Positions 53,614 through 62,979 of a DNA stretch of 64,000 nucleotides are shown in pieces (position 1 is the first letter of the stretch; every line of letters begins with the position of its first letter). The position numbers were made by a program, and so were the translations under genes. Location of the stretch: the NCBI RefSeq assembly GCF_003837805.1, contig NZ_RQIT01000009.1, positions 124,001 through 188,000 of the forward strand. The letters run 5' to 3'. The notes under the pieces are model-generated. The model was not told where the DNA came from and ran no database searches. It worked only from the letters and a program-made list of their open reading frames with translations. This stretch comes from Bradyrhizobium sp. RP6. Lineage in GTDB: Bacteria > Pseudomonadota > Alphaproteobacteria > Rhizobiales > Xanthobacteraceae.

Positions 53614-54990
53614 ATGGTGCTTCGCTTCAATATCGAGAACGAACCGAATCTTCCGGACGGCGGCCCTGTATCGTTTTCGGTCACGGGCAGGCGGTCGGTC
53701 GATATTGGCCGGGACCGTCACCTCGACTGGACGTTGCCCGATCCGACGCGGATGATTTCCGGAAAGCATTGCGAGGTGCATTTTCGCGACGGCGCGTATT
53801 GGCTGCATGACGTCTCGACCAATGGCACTTTTCTCAATGGCGCCGACCAGCGCATCCGGGGGCCACACCGGTTGCGCGATGGCGATCGACTTACCATTGG
53901 CCACTACATCATCGGCGTTTCACTGGAGGACGAGGCGGGCGGGCGCGCCCCGGACCGCGAGGCGCAACCGCGCGCTTCTCCCGTCCAGCAGCATGCCGGG
54001 TACCAGGAGCTTTGGGCGGCCGACCGCGACGTGCCGCCGCCGATCGATCCACAGCAGCTGAAGAACCCACGCGAGGCGGCGCGGCCGATCAATCCGGAGT
54101 TTCTGGATTGGGCCGCGAGCGTCCCGGCGCCGGGAGTGGATCCGTTTCGACGTCCATCGCCGACGCCTGCGCACCAGCCCGATGCGCAGGACGACATGAG
54201 CTGGGCCGCCGGCCCGGTCGCGACGCCGAGAGCACTGGTCGAGGCAACACCCGCCATGCCGACACCGCGCCGGCCATCGGTGTGGACCGATGATGAAACA
54301 GCGCCCGTCCAGCCGCCGCCATCGCCGGCCCGGCCACCCCTTGAGCAGTCCCGCCCGGCACAAGTGGTGGGCGAAGGGCCAGCCGCGGCCAAGCCGGTCG
54401 GCGATACCGAGTTCGCGCGGCTGGTGGCACGTGCTGCGGGGTTGCCGGACAATTTCTTTGCCAACAAGACCGACGCGGAGCTCGCCGAACAGCTCGGCAC
54501 GATCTTGCGCATGACCGTAGACAATCTGATGGCGCTGCTGCAGGCGCGAACTCAGGCCAAGCAGCTGACCCGCAGCACCAGCCAGACGACTGTCCAGGCC
54601 GTGGAGAACAACCCGCTGAAATTCTCGCCGACGTCGGAAGAGGCCATGCGCATATTGTTCGGGCCGCGGACGCGCAGCTATCTCGACGCGCAACGAGCCT
54701 TCGCGCAGGGCTTCGGCGACCTCAAATCGCATCAGTTGAAGACGTACATGGCGATGCAGCACGCCGTCCACGAGCTCATCGCCGGCATCGATCCGACGCT
54801 CATGGCGCGCGAGCTCGAGCTTCAGCGCGGCGCAAACTCCTGGTTCGGCTCGAACAAGGGCAAACTCTGGGACGAATTCCTGACGCGTTGGAAGGCGCAT
54901 CTCGGCCGCGACAATAGCGCGCCGATCGATACTTTCATGATGCATTTTTCGGACTATTACGACCGCGCCGACAAGGGCGGCTCAAAGTGA
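53614..54990 (+). CDS. T6SS FHA-domain protein (TagH/ImpI type)
   Basis: A 458-residue protein. The N-terminal FHA domain (about 8-100) reads GRDRHLDWTLPDPTRMISGKH, with the phosphothreonine-binding Arg, Ser and His, and VSTNGTFLNG with the Asn. A Pro/Ala-rich linker covers about 105-260. The C-terminal helical domain (about 265-455) contains NPLKFSPTSEEAMRILFG, the VasI/TagH signature. It is the expected phospho-target and reader of the PpkA kinase encoded downstream. Confidence 0.92.
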   Translation: MVLRFNIENEPNLPDGGPVSFSVTGRRSVDIGRDRHLDWTLPDPTRMISGKHCEVHFRDGAYWLHDVSTNGTFLNGADQRIRGPHRLRDGDRLTIGHYIIGVSLEDEAGGRAPDREAQPRASPVQQHAGYQELWAADRDVPPPIDPQQLKNPREAARPINPEFLDWAASVPAPGVDPFRRPSPTPAHQPDAQDDMSWAAGPVATPRALVEATPAMPTPRRPSVWTDDETAPVQPPPSPARPPLEQSRPAQVVGEGPAAAKPVGDTEFARLVARAAGLPDNFFANKTDAELAEQLGTILRMTVDNLMALLQARTQAKQLTRSTSQTTVQAVENNPLKFSPTSEEAMRILFGPRTRSYLDAQRAFAQGFGDLKSHQLKTYMAMQHAVHELIAGIDPTLMARELELQRGANSWFGSNKGKLWDEFLTRWKAHLGRDNSAPIDTFMMHFSDYYDRADKGGSK

Positions 54991-54995
54991 CTATC

Positions 54996-55013
54996 GGCGA
55001 CCACGCGGTCGCC
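54996..55013. repeat. Intercistronic hairpin between fha and tssK
   Basis: GGCGACC-ACGC-GGTCGCC is a perfect 7-base stem with a 4-base loop, directly after the fha stop. It may separate expression or stability of the two parts of the operon mRNA. Confidence 0.5.
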
Positions 55014-55037
55014 AAACGCTGCTGAGTGGATGTAGGA

Positions 55038-56375
55038 ATGTCTTGGTACAGCAAGGTTTTCTGGTCAGAAGGACTGTTTCTGCGGCCGCACCATCTGCAG
55101 CAGAACGATCGCTATTTCGAACATTTGCTGGAAAAGCGCGTTCGCTACACAACGCCATACCCCTGGGGATTTGCCCAGCTCGAAATCGACAAGGACCTCA
55201 CCGAACAGAGCAAGTTCGCGGTACGCAACGCGTCCGGCGTCATGCCGGACGGAACGCCGTTCGACATCCCCGCGGACAGCCCGATTCCGGAAGCGATCGA
55301 GGTGCCGGATTCTGCCGCCGGCCAGATCGTCTGGCTGATGATGCCGATCGCCGCGCCAAACACCCGCGAGGTTGATGAGGATCGCACCGACAGCGCCAGT
55401 CGCTATGTTCGTACGTCCGAGACCTTCATCGATTCGACCTCGGCGCTGCGTATCGAGGAAGAGATCGACATCGCTTATCCGCGGTTGTCGTTCGAACTGC
55501 GCAAGACCAGCAAGCCGGGATACATGGGACTCGGCATTGCGCGCATTCTGGAAGTGCGCGACAAGAACATCCTGTTCGACGACAAGTTCGTGCCGCCGAT
55601 GCTGGTCTGCGCCGCACATCCCATCATCGACGGCTGGCTCAATCGCATCATCGGCTGGGTCGAGACCAAGCTCGACGAGCTGGCACGTTACGCGGTCGAT
55701 CCGTCGTCCGGGGGCGGGTTGCAGAGCGTCGACTATCTGGTGCTGCAGGTGCTGAACCGGACCATTCCCGTGCTGACCCATTTCCAGCGTTCGGGCAGCG
55801 TTCATCCGGAACGGCTGTACGAGGAGCTGCTGAGGTTTGCCGGCGAGCTTGCGACGTTTGCCACACCAGAACGCCGTGCTCGCAACTATCCGGCGTACGA
55901 TCACGACGATCTCGAGAATATCTTCACGCCCCTGGTGAGCGACATCCAGGACTTCCTGAGCGCGCGGCTGGGCCGGCGGGCGATCCGCCTGGAGATCATC
56001 GAGCGTGCCCAGAATGCGTTCGTGTCGCCGATCCGCGACCGAGCGCTGTTCCGGAATGCGACCCTGGTGCTGGAGGTCGCCGCACGGCGGCCGCTCGTGG
56101 AGATCCAGAACGACTTCCCGCATTTGTTCAAGGTCGGCCCGAACACCAAGATGAACGAGATCGTGCACGCCAACTTGCCAGGGTTGACGCTGGTGCACCT
56201 GCCGACCCCGCCGCCGCACATCCGGGCCATCACCGATCACGTCTATTTCTATCTCGATCGCAAGTCGCCGCTATGGCCGGAGTTCAGCACGGCAGCCTCG
56301 ATAGGGATGCATTTCTCCGGCGACTGGCCGGAGCTCGAGCTGTACCTTTGGGCCATCCTGGAAGACAGGCCATGA
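55038..56375 (+). CDS. tssK: T6SS baseplate protein TssK
   Basis: A 445-residue trimeric protein linking the baseplate to the TssL/TssM membrane complex. The N-terminus VFWSEGLFLRPHHLQQNDRYFE is diagnostic. A late GPNTKMNEIVHANLPGLTLVHLPTPP segment and the FSGDWPELELYLWAI end are also typical. I chose the ATG at 55038 (MSWYSKV) because it matches the family start. Its stop overlaps the tssL start. Confidence 0.96.
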   Translation: MSWYSKVFWSEGLFLRPHHLQQNDRYFEHLLEKRVRYTTPYPWGFAQLEIDKDLTEQSKFAVRNASGVMPDGTPFDIPADSPIPEAIEVPDSAAGQIVWLMMPIAAPNTREVDEDRTDSASRYVRTSETFIDSTSALRIEEEIDIAYPRLSFELRKTSKPGYMGLGIARILEVRDKNILFDDKFVPPMLVCAAHPIIDGWLNRIIGWVETKLDELARYAVDPSSGGGLQSVDYLVLQVLNRTIPVLTHFQRSGSVHPERLYEELLRFAGELATFATPERRARNYPAYDHDDLENIFTPLVSDIQDFLSARLGRRAIRLEIIERAQNAFVSPIRDRALFRNATLVLEVAARRPLVEIQNDFPHLFKVGPNTKMNEIVHANLPGLTLVHLPTPPPHIRAITDHVYFYLDRKSPLWPEFSTAASIGMHFSGDWPELELYLWAILEDRP

Positions 56376-57904
56376 GCGACAGGGACAAGCCGGTCAATCC
56401 TTTCGGTCGGGGCGAGCGGACGATCATTCGTCCCAATCCCGGCGGGAGGTTGCCGCCGGCGCCCGCGGCTCAGCCTCCCGCGGGCGAGGGACCCGCAGCC
56501 CGTCCAAGCTATTCGCCGTCACCTGTGCCGTCTCCCGGCGCGCCCGCGCCTTCCTCGCCGTCATCCTCTTCTCCCATTCCGCAGCGCCCGAGCTACGCCT
56601 CTGCGCCGACCAGCCAGCCGTCCGAGGAATGGATATCGACACCCGCGCAGGCACCGGTGCAGCAGGGGATGCTGCCGCCCGGACCGCCGTTGCGCGTCGA
56701 CGATCTGGTGGCGCCAAACGCCAATCCGGTGATGCGCGCGGCCGGCCCTTTGCTGCAACTGCTTGGCCGGTTGCGCGTGGCGCTCATGCGTGCCTCATTC
56801 GCAAGTCTGATGGAGCAGGTCGCAGACGCGATCAAATTCTTCGAGAAGGATATCCGTTCGGCGGGCATCTCCGAGCAACAGGCCAACACGGCGAAATACA
56901 TCCTATGCGCCACCGCCGACGATATCGTGCAGCACATCCCGACCGATGAGCGCCACGTCTGGACGCAATATTCCATGCTGAGCCGATTCTTCGGCGAGCG
57001 TGTGGGCGGTGTCCGTTTCTTCGAGATCCTCGACCATTTGAAGGTTGATCCGCTGATCAACTATCCAGTGCTCGAACTGCAGCATGCCTGTCTCGCGCTC
57101 GGCTTCCAGGGCATCCACCGTACGTCGGCAGGCGGGCTTGCGAACCTGCAGGTGATCCAGCGCAACCTCTACGAATTGTTGCGCCGGGTCCGTCCCAAGA
57201 CGGTGAGCGACCTGTCGCCCAACTGGAGGGGGCAGGCGCTGGCCGGTCGCCGGCAGCGTCTCCGCGTTCCGGTCTGGCTGGTGGCAGCCGTGGCCGCCGC
57301 GCTATTGACGGGGTCCTATTTCGTCCTGCGGACGCTGCTGGCCGGCCGGGCGGAGAACGCTGCCGAAGTCGCTCTGGCGCTGCATCCCAGCGATCCGATC
57401 GAGCTCAAGCGCAAGGTCATTGCACCGCCGCCTCCGCCACCTCCGCCGCCACCGCCGGACCGTATCACCCAGCTGCAGCGCATCCGCAATGCGCTCGCCA
57501 AGGAGAACACCGCCTGTGCCATGACCGCGGACCAGACCGCGAGCTTTATCGTGATCAGGGTCTGTGACCTCGCGTTGTTCTCGTCAGGCCAGGCCACCAT
57601 CCTCGACGGCTTCAAGCCGGTTGCGGCCCGCGTCGCAGCAACCCTCGACAAGGAGCCGGGACGAATCCGGGTCGTCGGTCACACCGATAGCTCGCCGATC
57701 CGCACAGTGCGCTTCCCTTCGAACTTCGAGCTGTCGGTCGAGCGCGCCAAGGCGGTTGCCGCCGCGCTGAAGCCCGGCCTGACCGATGGTTCGCGCGTGG
57801 ACGTCGAAGGCAAGGGAGCGGACGCGCCGATCGCACCCAATTCGACGCCTGACGGACGCGCCAAGAACCGGCGTGTCGAGATCTTCATCGAACGCAGTGA
57901 ATAA
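56372..57904 (+). CDS. tssL: T6SS membrane protein TssL with C-terminal OmpA domain
   Basis: A 510-residue inner-membrane protein. The layout is a Pro/Ser-rich N-terminus (1-110), a DotU cytoplasmic domain (about 115-285, with YILCATADDIVQHIP and FFEILDHLKVDP), one membrane helix (300-319), a run of 11 prolines (352-362), and an OmpA-like peptidoglycan-binding domain (about 385-510, with GHTDSSPIRTVRFPSNFELS and KNRRVEIFIE). This is the extended TssL form. I chose the ATG at 56372, which overlaps the tssK stop. Confidence 0.95.
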   Translation: MSDRDKPVNPFGRGERTIIRPNPGGRLPPAPAAQPPAGEGPAARPSYSPSPVPSPGAPAPSSPSSSSPIPQRPSYASAPTSQPSEEWISTPAQAPVQQGMLPPGPPLRVDDLVAPNANPVMRAAGPLLQLLGRLRVALMRASFASLMEQVADAIKFFEKDIRSAGISEQQANTAKYILCATADDIVQHIPTDERHVWTQYSMLSRFFGERVGGVRFFEILDHLKVDPLINYPVLELQHACLALGFQGIHRTSAGGLANLQVIQRNLYELLRRVRPKTVSDLSPNWRGQALAGRRQRLRVPVWLVAAVAAALLTGSYFVLRTLLAGRAENAAEVALALHPSDPIELKRKVIAPPPPPPPPPPPDRITQLQRIRNALAKENTACAMTADQTASFIVIRVCDLALFSSGQATILDGFKPVAARVAATLDKEPGRIRVVGHTDSSPIRTVRFPSNFELSVERAKAVAAALKPGLTDGSRVDVEGKGADAPIAPNSTPDGRAKNRRVEIFIERSE

Positions 57905-57946
57905 GCAGGCTCCACGGCTCACGCGGTTTGCGACAGGTACCGATCA

Positions 57947-60900
57947 ATGCTTGCCAAGGATATCATCCGCATCATTCTCTACGGAGTTGGGCTCAGCTCG
58001 CTCGGCGCCGTGATCTATTTCGCAGGTCCCTTCATTGCATTCGGCGACTGGCATCCGCTCGAGAACCACATCATCCGCCAGATCGCGATTCTGCTGCTGA
58101 TCACGGCCGTGGCGGGCGTCGCCGGCTTCAGTTTCTTCAAGCGGCGCAAGAATGCCAAGGAGATCGCCGACGGGATCAGTGCGGCAGACCAGCCCGTCAG
58201 CGACGAGCCGGTTCTCAAGGAGCGCATGAAGGATGCGCTCGCCACGCTGAAGACCGCCAGCGGCAACAAATCGAGCTATCTCTACGATCTGCCCTGGTAC
58301 GTCATCATCGGTCCGCCCGGCGCCGGCAAGACCACTGCGCTGGTCAATTCCGGGCTCAAATTTCCGCTCGCGCGCGGGGCGACGCCGGCTGCGGTCGCGG
58401 GCGTCGGCGGTACCCGCTATTGCGATTGGTGGTTTACCGAGGAGGCCGTGCTGATCGATACGGCCGGCCGCTATACCACTCAGGATTCCAACGCCAAGGC
58501 CGACAAGGAAAGCTGGCTGGCTTTCCTCGACATCCTCAAGAAGAGCCGGTCGCGCCAGCCGATCAACGGCGTCCTGGTCGCCATCAGCATCGAGGACGTG
58601 CTGACGCTGCCGAAGCAGGAGCTCGCGCTTCACGCCGATGCCATCAGAATGCGCCTGCTCGAGCTGCATCAGAAGCTCAAGGTCAGCTTCCCCGTCTACG
58701 CGCTTTTTACCAAGGCCGACCTCGTTGCCGGCTTCACCGAATATTTCGCCTATCTTGGCGAGGCCGGCCGTCGCCAGGTCTGGGGTGCGACGTTCCAAAC
58801 CGCTGACAAGACCCAGAATCTGGTGGGACAGATACCGGTCGAATCCGACCGTCTGCTGGAGCGCCTGAGCGAGGAAACACTCGACCGCCTGCAGGACGAG
58901 CCGACGCCGCAGCACCGCGTGCAACTGTTCGGCTTCCCGGCACAGATGGCGCGGCTCAAGCCCAAGATCCACGACTTCCTCAATCAGATCTTCGAGCCAA
59001 CGCGCTACCACGTGAACGCGAACCTGCGCGGATTCTACTTCACCTCGGGTACGCAGCAAGGGACGCCCATCGACCAACTGATCGGGTCGCTGGCGCGCAC
59101 GTTCGGCGCGGAGGAGGTCGGTTCCGGATCCTATTCAGGGACGGGCAAGAGCTATTTCCTAGCCGATCTCATTTCCAAGGTCATCATCGGAGAGGCCGAC
59201 TGGGTTTCGACCGACCGTGCGGCGGTGCGCCGCGCCCTGATTCTGAAAACCGCAGCGTTTTCCTTGATCGGTCTGGTCTCGATCGGGCTGATCGCAGGAT
59301 GGCTGACCAGCTACAAGCGCAATTCCGACTTGATCGCGCAGAGTGTGCAGGCGGACAACGAATATGCAGCCGCCGGAGCGCCTCTCATCAAGCAGACGCT
59401 GATCGACGATCATGACCTCGACAAGGTGTTGCCACTGCTCTATCGGCTGCGCAATGCCCCGGCGGGCTACGGATCGCGCAACGAATCGGTGCCCCTGTCG
59501 GCCCGTTACGGGCTCAGCCAGCACGCCCGGCTGATGTCGCCCTCCAAGGCGGCCTATCATGCGGCGCTCGAGCGCATGTTCAGGCCACGCCTGCTGTATC
59601 GTTTGGAGGAGCAGCTCAACGCGCGCATCAACGAACCTGCTTTCGTCTACGAGGCGCTGAAGGTCTATCTGATGCTCGGCGGCCTGCAGTCGCCGGACCG
59701 CGAACTGATCCGCTCCTGGATGCAGCGCGACTGGCAGGACAACCTCTATCCCGGCGCAACCAACGCAGAAGGACGGCGCCTGCTCGATGATAACCTCACG
59801 GCGATGTTCGACCTCGAGACGGAGCAGCCCCCGCTTGTCGAGCTGGACGGCCGGCTGATCAAGCAGGCGCAGAATTCGCTCGCGCGCCTGAGCGTGTCGC
59901 AGCGCGCCTACGAATTCCTGAAATCCGAGGCTCGCTCATCGACCGCAGGTGACTGGATCGCCGCCCGCCGCGGCGGTCCTGACATGGCGGTCGTGTTCGA
60001 AACCACGACGGGGCAGCCCCTGGACGCTGTGCGGGTGCCCCAGTTCTTCACGTATAACGGCTTCCAGCAGAACTTCGTCGCCCGGCTGCCGGGTTTGTCG
60101 GAGCGCATGAAGAAGGAACGCTGGGTTCTGGGCGATGCCGGCCAGCAGTCGGCCATCGACCAGCAGTACGACAACCTCGCCGGCGACCTCTTGAACATCT
60201 ATTCCAACGAGTTTGTCACGACTTGGCGAACCGCGCTGGGCAGCTTGCGTCTGAAGAAACTGCTCGCCGACAAGCCGAAATACGAGGTGCTAAGGGCGGT
60301 TTCCGCGCCGACCTCACCGATGCGGCAAATCCTGGAATCGGTGCGCGACGAGACGATGCTGACCAAGGAACGGCCGAAGCCGGCGAATGCTGCCACGAAC
60401 CCGGCCACGCCTGCTGCGGCCGCGCCGCCACTGTTCACCAACGCCCAGGATGGACCGCCCGGGACGACGATCGAAGCGCAGTTCAAACCATATCATGCGG
60501 TGCTGGAAGGCGACAGCACCCGCCGGCCGATCGACTCGACCATCGCCAATCTGAACGACATCGCGCAGAATCTGACGCTGATCATCGAGAACCCGCAACT
60601 GACTGCGCAGGCGACCGCTTCGCTTCAGAGCGAGGTTGCGGCCCTGCGCAACAATGCCTCGCGCATGCCGCCGCCGTTCTCCGACATGCTGCGCGCGGCC
60701 GCCGCGGAGTTCGAGGGCAGCATTGCCGCCTCGACTGCCGGACAGATCCTGCAGGCGCTGCGCGATCAGGTCACGCCGGTTTGCCAGCAGACGGTGGCCA
60801 ACCGGTATCCGTTCGTCCGCGGCAGCAATCAGGAGGTGCCACTCGCCGACTTCGCCAAGCTTTTCAGTCCGAACGGCGTCATGGACAAATTCTTCACCCA

Positions 60901-61498
60901 GTTCCTGGCATCCTACGCCGACACTTCGCGATCAGATTGGACGTGGCGGAAGGAGAGTCCCGTCGGCCGATCGTTCTCGCCCGACACGCTGAAGCAGTTC
61001 CAGAATGCGGCCTACGTCCGCGACGCCTTCTTCCAGACCGGCGGTGGCGTGCCCGCGGTGTCGTTCGCGATCCGGCCGCCCGGGGCATCCGGGCCGGGCG
61101 TGACGGTCAAGACCGAGATTGGCGGTACGACGATCACCAGCCCGGTCACGCCGGGCCCGCCAACGGCTTCGTCCATGTTCGGCGGGCCGCAACCTCCGCC
61201 ACCACCGCCGCAGCCTCAGAGCAACGCACCGACCACCGTTCTCTGGCCGGGTCCGTCGCCGCGGACGGCAATTTCGGTCAGCAACGATATCGGGCCGCCA
61301 TCCGTGCTCGAGCGCATCGGTCCCTGGTCGTTGTTCCGGATGCTGGAGGCTGGATCCTTGGTGGTGAAGGCGGAAACCGCCAGCGCGACTTTCATCGTCG
61401 CCGGGCGCGAGCTCAACTATCAGATTTCGACCGGGTCGTTGCGCAATCCCCTCAACCTGTCGGTGCTCCGCGAGTTTCGCTGCCCGACCGGAATATGA
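57947..61498 (+). CDS. tssM: T6SS membrane protein TssM (IcmF-like)
   Basis: An 1183-residue inner-membrane protein. Helices lie at about 9-30, 43-65 and 428-450. The cytoplasmic NTPase-like domain has Walker A GPPGAGKTT (122-130) and LIDTAGRYTTQD (switch/Walker B region). The long periplasmic part (450-1183) has ImcF-related and C-terminal VasK-type domains, with a Pro-rich segment near 1085. The intact Walker A suggests ATP or GTP binding. It forms the trans-envelope complex with TssL. Confidence 0.95.
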   Translation: MLAKDIIRIILYGVGLSSLGAVIYFAGPFIAFGDWHPLENHIIRQIAILLLITAVAGVAGFSFFKRRKNAKEIADGISAADQPVSDEPVLKERMKDALATLKTASGNKSSYLYDLPWYVIIGPPGAGKTTALVNSGLKFPLARGATPAAVAGVGGTRYCDWWFTEEAVLIDTAGRYTTQDSNAKADKESWLAFLDILKKSRSRQPINGVLVAISIEDVLTLPKQELALHADAIRMRLLELHQKLKVSFPVYALFTKADLVAGFTEYFAYLGEAGRRQVWGATFQTADKTQNLVGQIPVESDRLLERLSEETLDRLQDEPTPQHRVQLFGFPAQMARLKPKIHDFLNQIFEPTRYHVNANLRGFYFTSGTQQGTPIDQLIGSLARTFGAEEVGSGSYSGTGKSYFLADLISKVIIGEADWVSTDRAAVRRALILKTAAFSLIGLVSIGLIAGWLTSYKRNSDLIAQSVQADNEYAAAGAPLIKQTLIDDHDLDKVLPLLYRLRNAPAGYGSRNESVPLSARYGLSQHARLMSPSKAAYHAALERMFRPRLLYRLEEQLNARINEPAFVYEALKVYLMLGGLQSPDRELIRSWMQRDWQDNLYPGATNAEGRRLLDDNLTAMFDLETEQPPLVELDGRLIKQAQNSLARLSVSQRAYEFLKSEARSSTAGDWIAARRGGPDMAVVFETTTGQPLDAVRVPQFFTYNGFQQNFVARLPGLSERMKKERWVLGDAGQQSAIDQQYDNLAGDLLNIYSNEFVTTWRTALGSLRLKKLLADKPKYEVLRAVSAPTSPMRQILESVRDETMLTKERPKPANAATNPATPAAAAPPLFTNAQDGPPGTTIEAQFKPYHAVLEGDSTRRPIDSTIANLNDIAQNLTLIIENPQLTAQATASLQSEVAALRNNASRMPPPFSDMLRAAAAEFEGSIAASTAGQILQALRDQVTPVCQQTVANRYPFVRGSNQEVPLADFAKLFSPNGVMDKFFTQFLASYADTSRSDWTWRKESPVGRSFSPDTLKQFQNAAYVRDAFFQTGGGVPAVSFAIRPPGASGPGVTVKTEIGGTTITSPVTPGPPTASSMFGGPQPPPPPPQPQSNAPTTVLWPGPSPRTAISVSNDIGPPSVLERIGPWSLFRMLEAGSLVVKAETASATFIVAGRELNYQISTGSLRNPLNLSVLREFRCPTGI

Positions 61499-62196
61499 CC
61501 ATGCGTTGTGGGCTATTCGGCAAGATCGGCGCTAAGCGTGATTTCATCGCGATCGCCACCCCGCGCAGCTTCCTGGAAGCCTGGGAGCCATGGGTGCAGT
61601 CTGCGCTGTCGGCCAGTTGTCATCAGCTCGGCCCGGGCTGGCAGCAGGCGTTCCTGACCGCACCGGTCTGGCGATTCTGGCTTGGCGCCGCCATCTGCGG
61701 CACGACGGTGGCGGGGGCAATGATGCCTTCGCTCGACGGGGTAGGGCGGTATTATCCATTGACGCTGCATGCGGTGTCGGACGAAAGCGCCTTACTGCCG
61801 CCGCCGAGCGTCGATCCTCAGGATGAATGGTACGGGCAGGCGGAGGCGTTCCTGCTTTCGACCCTGGATCAAACTTCAACCTTTGAGCAGATATCGGATG
61901 CCCTGGATCGCCTCGCGGTGCCGCGACCGCAGGCGCCGATCGCCGACGAATCGCAAATGATCGCACTGGGCGCAACAACCGTCGGGGCGGTTTCCGCGGA
62001 TGGCGCATTCACCCAGACCTTTGCCGCGCTTTCCGCTGCCAGTCCGCAGATCTATGCTGCGGCAAGTTTCTGGTGGACCGCGGGTGGCGAAGGCTTTCCA
62101 TCAATCGCGCTCGCTTGCCGCGGATTGCCGGATCCATTTCACTATTCCACACTGCTGACCGGCGATCTCGGCCGTACAGCATCCGGGACGGGGTGA
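61495..62196 (+). CDS. tagF: T6SS regulator TagF (ImpM family)
   Basis: A 233-residue cytoplasmic protein. The N-terminus MRCGLFGKIGAKRDFIAIATP is the ImpM/TagF opening, and GVMMPSxDxVGRxxPL appears here as AGAMMPSLDGVGRYYPLTL. TagF is known as a post-translational repressor that acts on the FHA protein. The ATG at 61495 overlaps the tssM stop. A longer frame that begins inside tssM is only a shadow. Confidence 0.92.
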   Translation: MTMRCGLFGKIGAKRDFIAIATPRSFLEAWEPWVQSALSASCHQLGPGWQQAFLTAPVWRFWLGAAICGTTVAGAMMPSLDGVGRYYPLTLHAVSDESALLPPPSVDPQDEWYGQAEAFLLSTLDQTSTFEQISDALDRLAVPRPQAPIADESQMIALGATTVGAVSADGAFTQTFAALSAASPQIYAAASFWWTAGGEGFPSIALACRGLPDPFHYSTLLTGDLGRTASGTG

Positions 62197-62202
62197 CGCG
62201 CG

Positions 62203-62979
62203 ATGGTGCATGTCCCTTCCTTGTTCGATGTCGGTAGCGTCACTCATGCCGGACGGGTGCGGACGCGAAACGAAGATTCGTGCCTGGTCCGGACCGATGT
62301 CGGCCTGTGGGCCGTCGCCGACGGTATGGGCGGTCACGAGGCCGGCGATCTCGCCAGCCGCATCGTGGTGCAGTCGCTTAACACGATCGGCTTGCCGGAC
62401 TCGGCCGCCGACTTGCTGGCGCAGTGCGAGGAGCGGTTGTTCCACGCGAACCGACAGATCCTGTCGCTCAGCAAGGAGCGGCAGGGTGCCACCGTCGGCA
62501 CCACGGCGGCGGTTCTGCTCGTGCGCGACGGCTATTATGCCTGCATATGGGCGGGCGACAGCCGGGTCTACCTGGTCAACCGGGGCAGCATCAATCAGGT
62601 ATCGCATGATCACAGCGAGCTGGAGGAACTGATTGCCGGCGGCGCGGTGTCGCGCGAGGACGTCAAGGACTGGCCGAGCAATGCCATTACCCGGGCCGTT
62701 GGCGTCGCCGACGATCCGGAGTTCGAGGTCGTGACAGGACCGGCGGAGCCGGAAGACGTCTTCGTGATCTGCAGCGACGGCTTGACCAAGCATGTGCGAG
62801 ACGACGAGATCCTGCGGCACGCGATCACGCGGCACGCCCAGGCGGCTTGCGATGACATGCTCGCTTTGGCCCTTGATCGAGGAGGGCTCGACAACGTGAC
62901 GATCGTGGTTGTGCGGCTGCTGATGCCGCGATCCTCAGAACCGACAAGATCGCCGCTGGATCGGGAGTCGCAACCATGA
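62203..62979 (+). CDS. pppA: PP2C-type phosphatase PppA of the T6SS switch
   Basis: A 258-residue serine/threonine phosphatase. The PP2C motifs are in order: VRTRNEDS, VADGMGGHEAGD (metal-binding Asp-Gly), TTAAVLLVRDGYYACIWAGDSRVYL, CSDGLTKHV and GLDNVTIVVV. It removes the phosphate placed by PpkA on the FHA protein and so turns secretion down. Its stop overlaps the kinase start (ATGA). Confidence 0.94.
   Translation: MVHVPSLFDVGSVTHAGRVRTRNEDSCLVRTDVGLWAVADGMGGHEAGDLASRIVVQSLNTIGLPDSAADLLAQCEERLFHANRQILSLSKERQGATVGTTAAVLLVRDGYYACIWAGDSRVYLVNRGSINQVSHDHSELEELIAGGAVSREDVKDWPSNAITRAVGVADDPEFEVVTGPAEPEDVFVICSDGLTKHVRDDEILRHAITRHAQAACDDMLALALDRGGLDNVTIVVVRLLMPRSSEPTRSPLDRESQP

Noticed and set aside
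60223..61494. N-terminal extension of the tagF frame back into tssM
   Set aside because: The extension is Arg/Gln-rich shadow sequence of tssM; the ImpM family start lies at 61495.
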